Shown: positions 21,853 through 30,580, counted from the first letter of the stretch. The stretch is 36,077 nt of DNA from CAZCBJ01 sp964496705 (GCA_964496705.1 CAZCBJ010000016.1:1-36077); one strand, 5' to 3'. Translations and numbers: made by a program. The notes: generated from the sequence alone by a model not told the origin.

Positions 21853-22478
21853 GGCATAAATTCAATCTCACGATATCCATAGGTGTTGATGACCTGTGTA
21901 TCTCCAAAAGCGGTTTGGGTGATGGTATCTTGACGATAAACATGGATGTGGCCATGCAAATGGAAGGCTGGCTTAAACACCTTGATCAACCAGCGAAAGG
22001 CGCGGATCCCGCGGTGGGGAGGGTCGTCTTTGTCGTGGATTTGCCAGGGCGGAGAATGAGTGACCAAAATATCGAGATACCGCCCAAAGCGCAGCCTGTT
22101 GAACAACAGGCGCGGGATTAAATTGATGACCATTGCCCACATTTCACCCTGGCTGTACTGCTGAGGACCGTTGTTGTAGCGGATGCTGCCTTCGATACCG
22201 GCCAGCAAGACACCGGTTGGGTCGCGCACGGTGCGCTGGTGGAGGTTGACCGCGCCCCATGGTTCGCGCCGGTCGCCGCCGGTGGTGATTTCCACCTGGT
22301 AGGCGTGATTGCCGCGCACATAGTACAACGGCTTGTCCAACATGCTGATGATGTATTCCAGGTAATAATACGGCAGATCTCCGCAGCTAATCACAAAATC
22401 CACGTGCGGAAAGCGGGTTTTAATCCCGGGGCTGTATATAAAACCGATTTCCACGTCACTGACCACCAGGATTTTCAT
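21849..22478 (-). CDS. Calcineurin-like metallophosphoesterase
   Basis: 209 residues from the ATG at 22478, 4 nt after the acpS stop, with GGGATGAG as a possible SD. The family motifs are GD (VISCGDLPYYY), GNH (YVRGNHAYQ), an H in ILVTHSPPW, and GHIH (LHGHIHVYR). The first motif, normally DxH, reads SDVE, so one metal ligand differs. It hydrolyses phosphoesters with two metals; the substrate is unknown. A longer reading from 22529 would overlap acpS and lacks conserved residues. It is translationally linked to the ParB-like gene, so the two may act together. Confidence 0.87.
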   Translation of the reverse strand: MKILVVSDVEIGFIYSPGIKTRFPHVDFVISCGDLPYYYLEYIISMLDKPLYYVRGNHAYQVEITTGGDRREPWGAVNLHQRTVRDPTGVLLAGIEGSIRYNNGPQQYSQGEMWAMVINLIPRLLFNRLRFGRYLDILVTHSPPWQIHDKDDPPHRGIRAFRWLIKVFKPAFHLHGHIHVYRQDTITQTAFGDTQVINTYGYREIEFMP

Positions 22479-22482
22479 GGTC

Positions 22483-22857
22483 TCATCCCGCGTCGCCGAG
22501 TGCCACGGCCACAGCCACTGCCAGACCACCGCTGTGGCTGATGCTCAAAGACCATTGGCTAAAACCCTTCGCCTTGGCCACCTGGGCAGCGCTGCCTTTC
22601 AGGATCAGACACGGCTGCTGGTCATCTCCGCGCAGGATCTCGATTTCCTGCCAGCTCACCGGCCCAATGCCGCAGCCCAGGGCTTTGGCGACCGATTCTT
22701 TGGCAGCGAAGCGGCCAGCCAAAAACTGGCTTGAGTCTTCAGCCAGGACCAGCTCAGCCGGTGTGAACACACGCGCCAGAAATCCATTGCGAATTTCCGG
22801 TGAAAGGTTTTCGAATCGGGCAATTTCCACCAGGTCAATTCCGGTACTTACAATCAT
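22483..22857 (-). CDS. acpS: Holo-[acyl-carrier-protein] synthase
   Basis: 124 residues, normal length. The metal and CoA residues are D8 (STGIDLVEI) and E54 in RFAAKESVAKAL, followed by the C-terminal SISHSGGLAVAVAVA block. It moves 4'-phosphopantetheine from CoA to a serine of ACP, activating fatty-acid synthesis in the cytoplasm. It starts 12 nt after the M16 partner stop, with only a weak SD (TAGAAAA), which suggests translation coupled to the upstream gene. Confidence 0.95.
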   Translation of the reverse strand: MIVSTGIDLVEIARFENLSPEIRNGFLARVFTPAELVLAEDSSQFLAGRFAAKESVAKALGCGIGPVSWQEIEILRGDDQQPCLILKGSAAQVAKAKGFSQWSLSISHSGGLAVAVAVALGDAG

Positions 22858-22869
22858 TTTTCTATGGGT

Positions 22870-24180
22870 CTATTGTAATCCATTGCCGCGGCTTTGTTTT
22901 GGCCCGGCGCTGACGGTGATCAATCTGGCGGGATCGATGTATTTTTTTACCGTGCTGAGAATCATCTCGGGGGTAATACTTTGTATGAGACCGGGATACC
23001 GGTGAAAATAATCCAGACCCAGGTTAAAACGTTCCATGCTCAGGATGGCATTTGCCACTCCGGCGTTGGATTCCATGGAAAGGGGCAGTCGGCCAATAAA
23101 GTTTGATTGGCTGTCGGTCAATTCTTCTTCTGTAACTGGCTCGCTGACGAAGCGCCATAACTCAGACCGGATCAGATCAATCGCGCGGTTGAGGTTGGCT
23201 GGATTCACCCCTGCGGTAACCTCCCACGAACCGGAGGCAATCCAGCAGTTCAGGCTGGTACTGGCATAATAGGCCAGGCCGGCTTTCTCACGCACCACCT
23301 CTCCGATGCGTCCCATCAAACCGAATTGCCCCAGAATGTTGTTGCCCAAGGAAGCAGGCAGAAAATCCTCCGAAAGCCGCCGCGGGCCCGTGGTGCCCAT
23401 CACCAGGTCCACCTGGCTCTTGCCCGGTATGGCGAGGTGCCTGCGCCTGGCTTTGTTCGGGGAGGGCATATCCGGCAAATTCACGGGATCAGGCTGCACA
23501 GGGTTGCGCCAATCGCCAAGGATGGCTTCGGCTTGCTCGACCGCCCTGGCTGGCTCAATGGCTCCGACCACCACCACGATCATGCCTTGCGGTCCATACG
23601 TGCCAGCGTGAAAGTCGAGAAGGTCATTCTGATGGATCCGGCGGATGGTCTGCGCGAATCCGTCCTCAGGCCGGCTGTAGGGGTGTCCATCAAATAAAAT
23701 TCGATCGAAGGTCAAGGAGGCCATATCCCCAGTGCTCTGCTCGCGGATCGCCAGATGGGTCAGAATCTGGGTGCGCAGTCGTTCCACCTGATCAGGTGGA
23801 AAAGCGGGATATCTCGCACATTCGTTTAACGTTTGGAGCAAAAGGGGAAGATCTTCTGCCAGAGCGCGCCCGCCGAAACTGGTATTGTGCACGCTTGCGC
23901 CAAACCCAAAGGTTGCCCCGGCAGATTCGAGCGCGTTGAAAATTTCTTGATGGCTGCGCAATCGTGTCCCCCGCATCAAACTGGCAGCGGTGAAATATGC
24001 CAATCCCAATTTGTCCTCAGGGTCCAGATAACTGCCGCTGGGTATATATCCGCTGACCACCACCGAAGGGCTCGAAAAGTTGGTGCGGCACAGGAAGGTG
24101 ATGCTGTTGGACAGGATGGCGCGGTGGATGTCGTCTGGTCCGGGGAGAGACTTCCAGGGGGCGGATGGATCACGGCTCAT
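22870..24180 (-). CDS. M16 family peptidase partner, zinc motif absent (inactive subunit)
   Basis: 436 residues. The M16 fold is recognisable from LGLAYFTAASLMRGT, the paired-domain layout and a C-terminal VTEEELTDSQSNFIGRLPL stretch. The zinc motif HxxEH is missing: the corresponding segment reads LAYFTAASLMRGT. Some M16 systems work as an active and an inactive chain (mitochondrial MPP, Sphingomonas Sph2681/2682), and this gene overlaps the active one by 4 bp (ATGA at 24177-24180). It probably forms the non-catalytic half of a heterodimer. Confidence 0.88.
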   Translation of the reverse strand: MSRDPSAPWKSLPGPDDIHRAILSNSITFLCRTNFSSPSVVVSGYIPSGSYLDPEDKLGLAYFTAASLMRGTRLRSHQEIFNALESAGATFGFGASVHNTSFGGRALAEDLPLLLQTLNECARYPAFPPDQVERLRTQILTHLAIREQSTGDMASLTFDRILFDGHPYSRPEDGFAQTIRRIHQNDLLDFHAGTYGPQGMIVVVVGAIEPARAVEQAEAILGDWRNPVQPDPVNLPDMPSPNKARRRHLAIPGKSQVDLVMGTTGPRRLSEDFLPASLGNNILGQFGLMGRIGEVVREKAGLAYYASTSLNCWIASGSWEVTAGVNPANLNRAIDLIRSELWRFVSEPVTEEELTDSQSNFIGRLPLSMESNAGVANAILSMERFNLGLDYFHRYPGLIQSITPEMILSTVKKYIDPARLITVSAGPKQSRGNGLQ

Positions 24181-25490
24181 GCCTGTTCCTCCTCTTCCAC
24201 CGACGTGCCGGTGGGCAGGTAAATGCCCACCACCCGGTGTTTGGACTGTAGATATTCCCGAGCGACGTGTTGAACGTCATTGGCGGTCACCTGGCTGAGA
24301 TTGGGCACAAAATTGAGAAACCAGTCATAATGCGCAAACATTTCCGAAAAACCCAACCAGAATGCTTGATTGGTGATGTTTTCGGTGGAGTAGGCGAACA
24401 AAGCGCGAGCTTGCTTGACCGCCCGGTGGATCTCGTCCTGAGGGATCAACTCATCCTGCAGACGGGCAACTTCCGCATCCAGCGCGGCGAGAACCGCTTC
24501 AATCGAAACGCCGGGGCGCACAGTGATGAATACTTCATAAGTGCCAGGGTCAAGGTTGGCCTGAAGGCTGGCTGATGCGGTGACCGCCAGTTCTTTTTCC
24601 ACCAATGCGCGATAAAGACGGCTGGTCTTGTTGGATATGCCACCGCCGCCAAACATGCTCAGGCTGGAAGGCCCGCTGAGAATGCTGTCCAGCAAGGTGA
24701 GCCTGGAGAAATCCGTGTCCTGTCCGCGCGGTGAACGGTAAACCACTTTCAGGTATGTGGTTTCGCCGGGGCCTTGCACCTCGACGCGCTTTTCTTGCTC
24801 GGGCAGTGGATCGATGGGAATGGAATCCTGTGGCGCCGGGGCAGAAGGGATATCGGCGAAATAATGGTTCACCGCAGCCAGCATGTCCGGGCTGTTGAAA
24901 TCCCCGGCGATGGTCAACACAGCGTTCGATGGAACATAATATCGCCGGTAATGTTGATACAAGTCATCGCGGGTGATGGCAGCCAGGTCAGCCATGCTGC
25001 CGATGATTTCATTGCGGTATGGATGAGATGTGAACGAAGCCAATGAAACGGCTTCGCCTAATCGGAAAGTGGGCTCATTTTCCGATCCCTCGCGCTCTGA
25101 CATAACCACCGTCCGTTCGGATTCGACATCTTCGGGTTCATAACGGCTGTTCACCATACGGTCGGATTCCAGTCGTAAGGATAATTCCACCTTATCGGCC
25201 GGTACTGTTTCAAAGTAAGTTGTCCAATCGGTGTAGGTAAAGGCATTCCAGACGCCGCCATCACGACTGATGGCTTTATCCAGAACTCCGACCGGAAACT
25301 GATCGGTACCTTTAAACTGCATGTGTTCGACCCAGTGCGAAATACCAGTCTTGCCCGCAGTTTCATTGCGCGATCCAACCCGATACCAAATCCAGTGGCT
25401 GATGATGGGTGCAGTGTGAATCTCCTTCAACATGACGGTCAAGCCGTTATCCAATTGTGATTGTGTGTAAGAAGGTTGCGTAGGTTCCAT
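24177..25490 (-). CDS. M16 family zinc peptidase, active subunit (pitrilysin/MPP-like)
   Basis: 437 residues with the inverted zinc motif HWVEH (H52, E55, H56) and the distal Glu in ERTVVMSERE (about residue 132). The N-terminal LDNGLTVMLKE and C-terminal LTIAGDFNSPD elements are typical. No signal peptide is seen, so it is cytoplasmic or loosely associated. These enzymes degrade or process peptides inside a clam-like chamber. Its ATG touches the TAA of the upstream membrane protein gene (TAAATG), and its stop overlaps the inactive partner. Confidence 0.93.
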   Translation of the reverse strand: MEPTQPSYTQSQLDNGLTVMLKEIHTAPIISHWIWYRVGSRNETAGKTGISHWVEHMQFKGTDQFPVGVLDKAISRDGGVWNAFTYTDWTTYFETVPADKVELSLRLESDRMVNSRYEPEDVESERTVVMSEREGSENEPTFRLGEAVSLASFTSHPYRNEIIGSMADLAAITRDDLYQHYRRYYVPSNAVLTIAGDFNSPDMLAAVNHYFADIPSAPAPQDSIPIDPLPEQEKRVEVQGPGETTYLKVVYRSPRGQDTDFSRLTLLDSILSGPSSLSMFGGGGISNKTSRLYRALVEKELAVTASASLQANLDPGTYEVFITVRPGVSIEAVLAALDAEVARLQDELIPQDEIHRAVKQARALFAYSTENITNQAFWLGFSEMFAHYDWFLNFVPNLSQVTANDVQHVAREYLQSKHRVVGIYLPTGTSVEEEEQA

Positions 25491-26183
25491 TTAGCGCACC
25501 AGTTTTTCACATACAGGATTGGTTGGGCTTCCGCAGACCGTCTCTGCCCAGGAATCGGGTAGATTATCGAGCATGAAATAATAGGGCGCCACCACTCCCT
25601 GCAGTCCGACAAAGGGCGTGTGCAGCTCAGTTTTATTCATGGGGATATCCACCTTGACCGCCAGGTTGACCGGTATCTGTTGGTCGACTGGCACCACGAT
25701 GGATAACAGGATGGGCAAGCGAGTGCCTGCCGGGAGGACAATATCGGTGGGGGCGTTGGTGATCGATAATCCGCCGGTGGAGAGGGAGACATTTGCGCCG
25801 CGGATGACCGTATCCCGGCTCAGAACCACAGTGGTCTCGGTTTCCACAGGCAGGTCAAATTTGGCCGGTACAGAGGCGTTGACCGGAATGGTGGTCTTGA
25901 TGCTGGCCTGATCCATGAGGATGAAATTGGCATACAGGCCGCCCAGGACTTCGTCCCGCACGATGCGTTTGATGGTGAATAACTGGCTGGCCAGCACATA
26001 GACGATCACCAGCAGCGCCAGGTTGACTACCAACGAAAATATGCTCGACACAGTCCAGAAAGTGGATCCCACAAACCAGAAACAGGCGCCGCGCCGGCTC
26101 GTTTTTTCTTTTTCTTCCCGGGGTTTCAGGTTCGGCATTTCCTCTTCATCCGGGACCAGTTCCAAGGTTTCCAATTGAGGCAT
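25491..26183 (-). CDS. Single-pass membrane protein with an extracytoplasmic beta-rich domain, unknown
   Basis: 230 residues. An acidic then basic cytoplasmic N-terminus (about 1-32) is followed by one TM segment (about 43-68, FSLVVNLALLVIVYVLASQLF) and an outside domain of alternating beta strands with repeated valine-rich patterns (IKTTIPVNASVPAKFDLPVETETTVVL split over two blocks). Two cysteines near the end (AETVCGS, NPVCEKL) could form a disulfide. It resembles no family I can name. GGAG lies 8 nt before the ATG. It heads the operon with the two M16 peptidases, suggesting a membrane partner or substrate. Confidence 0.75.
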   Translation of the reverse strand: MPQLETLELVPDEEEMPNLKPREEKEKTSRRGACFWFVGSTFWTVSSIFSLVVNLALLVIVYVLASQLFTIKRIVRDEVLGGLYANFILMDQASIKTTIPVNASVPAKFDLPVETETTVVLSRDTVIRGANVSLSTGGLSITNAPTDIVLPAGTRLPILLSIVVPVDQQIPVNLAVKVDIPMNKTELHTPFVGLQGVVAPYYFMLDNLPDSWAETVCGSPTNPVCEKLVR

Positions 26184-26256
26184 AGCTCACGCTCCGATCG
26201 GTGATTCAATGTTTATATATTAAAGCATATCCCGGGAAATCGATGCACAAAGTGGA

Positions 26257-26262
26257 TATAAT
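26257..26262 (+). promoter_or_regulatory. TATAAT upstream of the FNR-like gene
   Basis: TATAAT at 26257-26262. A GTG stands 8 nt after it (26271), but the better start is the ATG at 26319 with GGAAGGA 8 nt before it, giving a leader of about 50 nt. No clear -35. The other 70 bp of the divergent gap hold a minus-strand AT-rich stretch that may serve the 26183 operon. Confidence 0.4.
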
Positions 26263-26318
26263 TGGGGCTTGTGATCATCCGGCATCTGTGGGTGCCTGCC
26301 GTTGGAAGGATTAACGTT

Positions 26319-27665
26319 ATGGTTTTGTCGAATATTGCTGGTCATCTGGTTGCCGTAGTGGGGGCAGGCCCGGCTGGGTTAAATGCTGCGCGCGAGCTGG
26401 CAGCGCATGATGTGCAGGTGGTGATGTTCAATCGGGATATCAAGCCCGGTGGAATGGCAGAATACGGCATTTATCCAAACAAGTACAAGATGAAGCATTC
26501 GCTCAGGGTTCAATTTCACCAAATCCTTACCAACCAGAAGATTGCTTATTTTGGGAATGTGGCTGTGGGGAACCACACCGGTTTTCGTCTGGAGGATATC
26601 CGGGGTCTCGGTTTTCAGGCCATATTGGTCACCTCTGGCGCTCAGGCGACCAAATGGTTGGGCTTACCCGGAGAGCAGCTTTCCGGAGTGATGCACGCCA
26701 AAGACCTCGTTTTCTATTACAACCATCTTCCGCCATATAACCTTCATCCGCCCAAAATTGGACGCCGGGTGGCTGTGGTGGGGGTGGGAAATGTGATGAT
26801 GGACATTGCCCATTATTTGATTGAGGAAGTCAGGGTGGATGAGGTGATTGGCATTGCCAGACGCGGGCCAGCAGATATTAAATTTAGTCTCAGCGAAGTG
26901 GAGGCGGTGGCTGCCAACCTGGATATGCACGCACTTGAGGCGGAGTTATCCCGCACTGAGCCAATCATGCAGGCGGTTGGTCAGGACGTGGAGCTGGCGC
27001 GCAAGTTCTTCCATCACGCCGCAGAGAAAGCGCTGCCTTCCGATTCCAAAACCCATCTGACCATCCAGTTCCTGGCATCGCCAGTGGAAATTCTCTCCGA
27101 CGGTCGAGGAGGGGTGGGCGGACTGAAGATCGAAGCCAACACGCTGACAAAGGGGGACGGCGAGACCCGGGCGCGGGGACTTGGCAGGGTCAGCCAACTG
27201 GATGTGGATACAGTCATTTACGCCATCGGCGATTCGGTTGATCCAGAGCTTGGGCTTCCCATGCGGGGGGTGGAATTTTGTAAAAGCCCGGCGCCGCGGT
27301 TCCCGGTTGAAAATATTTCCTATGAGGCCTGCGATCCGAAAAAAAAGGTGGATGTTTCCAATATTTTCATCGCCGGGTGGGCGCGCAAGGCGAGCAGCGG
27401 GTTGGTGGGTGTTGCCCGGCGGGACGGTTTCAATGCAGCCAGAGCGGTTCTGCAATACCTGGAAAGCTTACCGCTGGTTGAACAAACCTCCCTGGAAATG
27501 ATTGAGAGGCATATGCAACGTTTACCCAACCCGGTGGTGAGCGCGGAGGAAATCACCTGGTTGACCTCAATGGAGGAAGCAAACGCCCGCAGGTTGAATC
27601 TGCCAGAATTCCATTACGAATCCAACGAAGAGATGTTGGCTGTAATCAGGCAGAAGCCGGGCTGA
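26319..27665 (+). CDS. FAD/NADP oxidoreductase, adrenodoxin-reductase (FprA) type ferredoxin-NADP reductase
   Basis: 448 residues from the ATG at 26319; starts at 26262 or 26271 would add an unconserved N-terminus. FAD site VAVVGAGPAGLNAARELA. The tail of the N-terminal half has GGMAEYGIYP and LVTSGAQATKWLGLPGE. NADP site VGVGNVMMDIAHYL followed by RRGPADIKFSLSEV. The C-terminal block GWARKASSGLVGVARRDG matches the GWIKRGPxGVIGxNKxDA region of FprA. It should pass electrons between NADPH and ferredoxin in the cytoplasm. Glutamate synthase small subunits share the fold but have an N-terminal Fe-S domain that is missing here. It is convergent, with zero spacing, with the next gene. Confidence 0.87.
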   Translation: MVLSNIAGHLVAVVGAGPAGLNAARELAAHDVQVVMFNRDIKPGGMAEYGIYPNKYKMKHSLRVQFHQILTNQKIAYFGNVAVGNHTGFRLEDIRGLGFQAILVTSGAQATKWLGLPGEQLSGVMHAKDLVFYYNHLPPYNLHPPKIGRRVAVVGVGNVMMDIAHYLIEEVRVDEVIGIARRGPADIKFSLSEVEAVAANLDMHALEAELSRTEPIMQAVGQDVELARKFFHHAAEKALPSDSKTHLTIQFLASPVEILSDGRGGVGGLKIEANTLTKGDGETRARGLGRVSQLDVDTVIYAIGDSVDPELGLPMRGVEFCKSPAPRFPVENISYEACDPKKKVDVSNIFIAGWARKASSGLVGVARRDGFNAARAVLQYLESLPLVEQTSLEMIERHMQRLPNPVVSAEEITWLTSMEEANARRLNLPEFHYESNEEMLAVIRQKPG

Positions 27666-28154
27666 TTATTTTCGATGGCGTGTATATGGGATGAGAATAA
27701 AGAAGCCCACCGCGATGACCAACTCACCAAAGATGACGCCGCGCGCCTGCCAGGGTCCAAAGATCATTTCGGGCATGCGGTTGCTGCCAAAACCGAAAAT
27801 ATCTGCCATTGCCGCAAAAACGGCGATCACATAACCTGTCGCCACCAATCTGACGCCAAAGTCGGCCGCAATGCTGCGCGGCGTGCTGCCCCACATCGCG
27901 GTCAGGCTGGAATATCCCCCCAGGCAAATAATGGCCAGACCGACCAGAAAGACTGCTATCTGGACAAATCCGATCACCGGACTGCGGTCGAAGCCAAAAA
28001 GGCTCGGACGAGAGCCGATCAGGAAAATGAGGAAACCCAGCAGGGTGACGACGAGGCCAAATCGGGCGCGAGCCACCGGATTGGGGCGTGTGCGGGGGGA
28101 GATTGGCTGGGCAGACGGTGTTTCTGCCGGTTGGGTGGATTCTTCCGGGGTCAT
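27666..28154 (-). CDS. Small multi-pass membrane protein (about 4 TM), unknown
   Basis: 162 residues from the ATG at 28154, which overlaps the dipeptidase stop (ATGA); an alternative start at 28187 would overlap by 37 bp. A Pro/Ser/Thr-rich cytoplasmic or outer N-terminus (about 1-24) is followed by four hydrophobic stretches (VVTLLGFLIFLIG, GFVQIAVFLVGLAIICLGG, FGVRLVATGYVIAVFAAMADIF in two parts, and GVIFGELVIAVGFFILIPY). No family is recognised. It is the final gene of the unit with the M19 dipeptidase. Confidence 0.7.
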   Translation of the reverse strand: MTPEESTQPAETPSAQPISPRTRPNPVARARFGLVVTLLGFLIFLIGSRPSLFGFDRSPVIGFVQIAVFLVGLAIICLGGYSSLTAMWGSTPRSIAADFGVRLVATGYVIAVFAAMADIFGFGSNRMPEMIFGPWQARGVIFGELVIAVGFFILIPYTRHRK

Positions 28155-29248
28155 TTTGGCAAATTCTGTTCCAGGTGGCGTTTCCAATTCAATCCCATAA
28201 TGTTGGCAATATCCTGATCGGCGTAACCGAGCGCGACCAGCAGGGGTGCCAGCTTCTGCAGATCGGCGAAAGAATCGATCCCGGCTGGGATGTCATCCCT
28301 CCCGAATCCGCCGTCAATATCCGTTCCGATCCCGGCATGCAGCGAATTGCCGGCAATCTGGCAGACGTGGTCGATATGGTCGAGGACTGTTTCCAACGGG
28401 AGGCGCGGGTCACCTTTCGACCAGCCACTTTTGAGATATTTATTATACATCACTGTGCCAATCACCCCGTTGCGTTCGATCAGTCTGGCGATGGCTTGAT
28501 CGGTTATGTGCCTCTGGTTGTCTGGTTCATGCAAGAGGGCGCTTGCATTGGAGTGGCTGGCAATCACCGCGCCCGGGTAGGTTTCCAGTGCCTGCAGCGA
28601 AGACAGATTGTTCATGTGTGATATGTCCAGGATCATCCCCAGCTCAGCCAGGCCGTCTAATATCTCATATCCCTCACGGGTGAAGCCGCCCACGTCGAAC
28701 ATCCCGCCGCAAAAACGCGTGCCAGCCCATACCGGGCCAAAAATGCGGATACCAGCGTTCCACCATTCTGCCAGCTGAGCGGCATCGCGCACGCCTTCAC
28801 CGCCTTCCATCAGCAAGACCAACCCGACCGGATGGGTCGCGTCAGGTAAACTTGAAGGTTTATCGTGCCAGGGCTGCCAGACAGAGGTCAGGTCTGATTG
28901 GCTTTTCACCATCCGGTAGTGGTCAGGATGGTCAGTGCTAAGCCGTTGATAAGTTTCAATCTGTTTATGGTAAATGGGATAGGCTTCGGCGGGATTGGAA
29001 AACACCTGGGTGTCCCATTCTCCAGCCTGATAACGCCGGGGCGCGGCAAATACGGTGGCAAAAATCAGCGCGGTCTGCCCGTTCTGGTAATCTGGCCATC
29101 CCAGCACGGTATCGCCGGTCAAATGCGGTATGTGCGATACCGCTTCCAGGCGGCGAGTTTCACTGGCGGATAGAAGATAATTACGCCCAAAGGTCTGGAC
29201 GTTGTAGGCCAGATCTTGGTGAGCATCAACAAGGATGAAGTGTGTCAT
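28151..29248 (-). CDS. Membrane dipeptidase family (M19, renal-dipeptidase-like)
   Basis: 365 residues from the ATG at 29248; a GTG at 29269 would start inside the terminator of the upstream gene, so the ATG is preferred. Zinc ligands typical of M19 are seen: H10 and D12 (VDAHQDLAYN), the bridging Glu in LMEGGEG, and the His residues in LDISHMNN and IASHSNASAL, plus the Asp in IGTDIDGGFG. It hydrolyses dipeptides, and in related enzymes peptides with D-residues or beta-lactams. No signal peptide is seen, so a cytoplasmic location is likely. No SD is evident, and it begins immediately after the terminator T-run. Confidence 0.85.
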   Translation of the reverse strand: MTHFILVDAHQDLAYNVQTFGRNYLLSASETRRLEAVSHIPHLTGDTVLGWPDYQNGQTALIFATVFAAPRRYQAGEWDTQVFSNPAEAYPIYHKQIETYQRLSTDHPDHYRMVKSQSDLTSVWQPWHDKPSSLPDATHPVGLVLLMEGGEGVRDAAQLAEWWNAGIRIFGPVWAGTRFCGGMFDVGGFTREGYEILDGLAELGMILDISHMNNLSSLQALETYPGAVIASHSNASALLHEPDNQRHITDQAIARLIERNGVIGTVMYNKYLKSGWSKGDPRLPLETVLDHIDHVCQIAGNSLHAGIGTDIDGGFGRDDIPAGIDSFADLQKLAPLLVALGYADQDIANIMGLNWKRHLEQNLPK

Positions 29249-29255
29249 GCAAAGG

Positions 29256-29286
29256 AAAAAAAAGCGCACCGCTGAGCAGTGCGCTT
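29256..29286 (-). terminator. Rho-independent terminator of the S1 gene
   Basis: Minus-strand arms AAGCGCAC (29279-29286) and GTGCGCTT (29262-29269), a 9-nt loop and a run of eight T (29256-29263). It is the clearest terminator in the window, 14 nt after the S1 stop. The T-run ends only 7 nt before the dipeptidase ATG, so dipeptidase transcripts depend on readthrough or on a promoter inside the S1 gene. Confidence 0.85.
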
Positions 29287-29299
29287 GGGATCGATTGAT

Positions 29300-30544
29300 T
29301 TAGCCGGCCTCTGCTTCTTCTCCAGACTCCTCATCCGAGTCTGTAGATTGCAATCCTTCGCTCTCCAGCAAAGTTTGCCAGTCGAGGTCAGCGTAGGCCA
29401 TGGATTCGACTCTGCGCAAGGATAAACCGATGCGGTGGTTGGCCGGATCGATTTTGATGATACGGAGAGTGACCACATCGCCTTCGTGAAGCACTTCTTT
29501 GGGGTGCTCGATGCGTTTTTCGCTGATCTCGGAGATGTGGATCAGACCTTCCAGGTCGCCTTCCAGGCGGGCGAACGCACCGAAGCGGGTCAGCCGGGTA
29601 ATGGTGCCCTGCACCAGTTGTCCAACCTGCATGTGAGCCACCTGAGCGTTCCAGGGGTCGTCCAGCAACTGACGGATGGACAGGCCGATGCGCCGTTTTT
29701 CTTTGTCAATCGAGATGATCTTAACCTGCACTTCCTGACCGACCTTCAAGACTTCGCTGGGATGCTCAATGCGGTCCCAGGAAATCTCAGAAAGGTGCAC
29801 CAGACCATCTGCCCCGCTGATGCTGACGAATGCACCAAAGTCAGCCAGGCTGGTGATGCGCCCTACCTTGATGTCGCCCTCATTTAGCTCTTCGATGACC
29901 CGCTCCTTGATCGTCTCGCGGGTTTCGGTGCTGGCGGCTCGCTCGGATAGGATCAGACGCCTGCGTTCGCGGTCCACCTCAATAACACACACATCAATCT
30001 CTTCACCGATCATCTTGCTCCAGCGCTGGTCGGGGGTTTCACCGGCCAGGTTGGCGCGCCGCGAGAGGCTGATTTGCGAAGCCGGCACAAAACCACGCAG
30101 CCCGCCCACGGGAACAATCAGACCGCCTTTGTTAAAGCCGATGATCGTGCTGTGGTAAGAACCTTTGTTTTCCTTCAGGTCCTCAACTTCCTGCCAGCTG
30201 ACCTCTTCGCGTGCGCGGTTATATGAGAGCACAAGATTGCCGTTAGAATCCTCGGGATTGATGACATATACCGGGATTTCCTGTCCGATTTGCAGCGCGG
30301 CAAGCTCGTCTTGAGGAATTTGCTCATATTCCTTGCCAGTGATGATCCCTTCAGATTTGGTCCCAATGCTGACCAAAATTTGACCGGGGGTCAAACTGGC
30401 AATCACGCCCTGGCGAATATCTCCCTGCTTGGGGAAATCAAAACCAGGGCTTTCTTCCAACAGCGAAGCCATATTGTTGTTGCTATCCGTGTTTGTGTTC
30501 TCGAAACCGGCCCCCTGTTCGAGTTGGGCGTCATTATGTTCCAT
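29300..30544 (-). CDS. rpsA: 30S ribosomal protein S1 (four S1 domains)
   Basis: 414 residues with four S1 RNA-binding repeats: about 40-108 (GVIASLTPGQILVSIGTKSEG), 122-190, 206-276 (VGRITSLADFGAFVSISGADG split) and 292-363 (GTITRLTRFGAFARLEGDLEG). An acidic tail ends EEAEAG. Length and layout fit the short S1 of many Gram-positive and Chloroflexota genomes rather than the six-repeat E. coli form. It helps mRNA load onto the ribosome. GGAG lies 12 nt before the ATG, a long spacing. A single strong terminator follows. Confidence 0.92.
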   Translation of the reverse strand: MEHNDAQLEQGAGFENTNTDSNNNMASLLEESPGFDFPKQGDIRQGVIASLTPGQILVSIGTKSEGIITGKEYEQIPQDELAALQIGQEIPVYVINPEDSNGNLVLSYNRAREEVSWQEVEDLKENKGSYHSTIIGFNKGGLIVPVGGLRGFVPASQISLSRRANLAGETPDQRWSKMIGEEIDVCVIEVDRERRRLILSERAASTETRETIKERVIEELNEGDIKVGRITSLADFGAFVSISGADGLVHLSEISWDRIEHPSEVLKVGQEVQVKIISIDKEKRRIGLSIRQLLDDPWNAQVAHMQVGQLVQGTITRLTRFGAFARLEGDLEGLIHISEISEKRIEHPKEVLHEGDVVTLRIIKIDPANHRIGLSLRRVESMAYADLDWQTLLESEGLQSTDSDEESGEEAEAG

Positions 30545-30580
30545 GATTCGATATTACTCCGGCGCAATAGAATGGACTAG

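Noticed and set aside
26262..26318. Upstream TTG/GTG starts for the FNR-like gene
   Set aside because: They overlap the -10 box or its start site, lack an SD and add an unconserved N-terminus; the ATG at 26319 has GGAAGGA 8 nt upstream.
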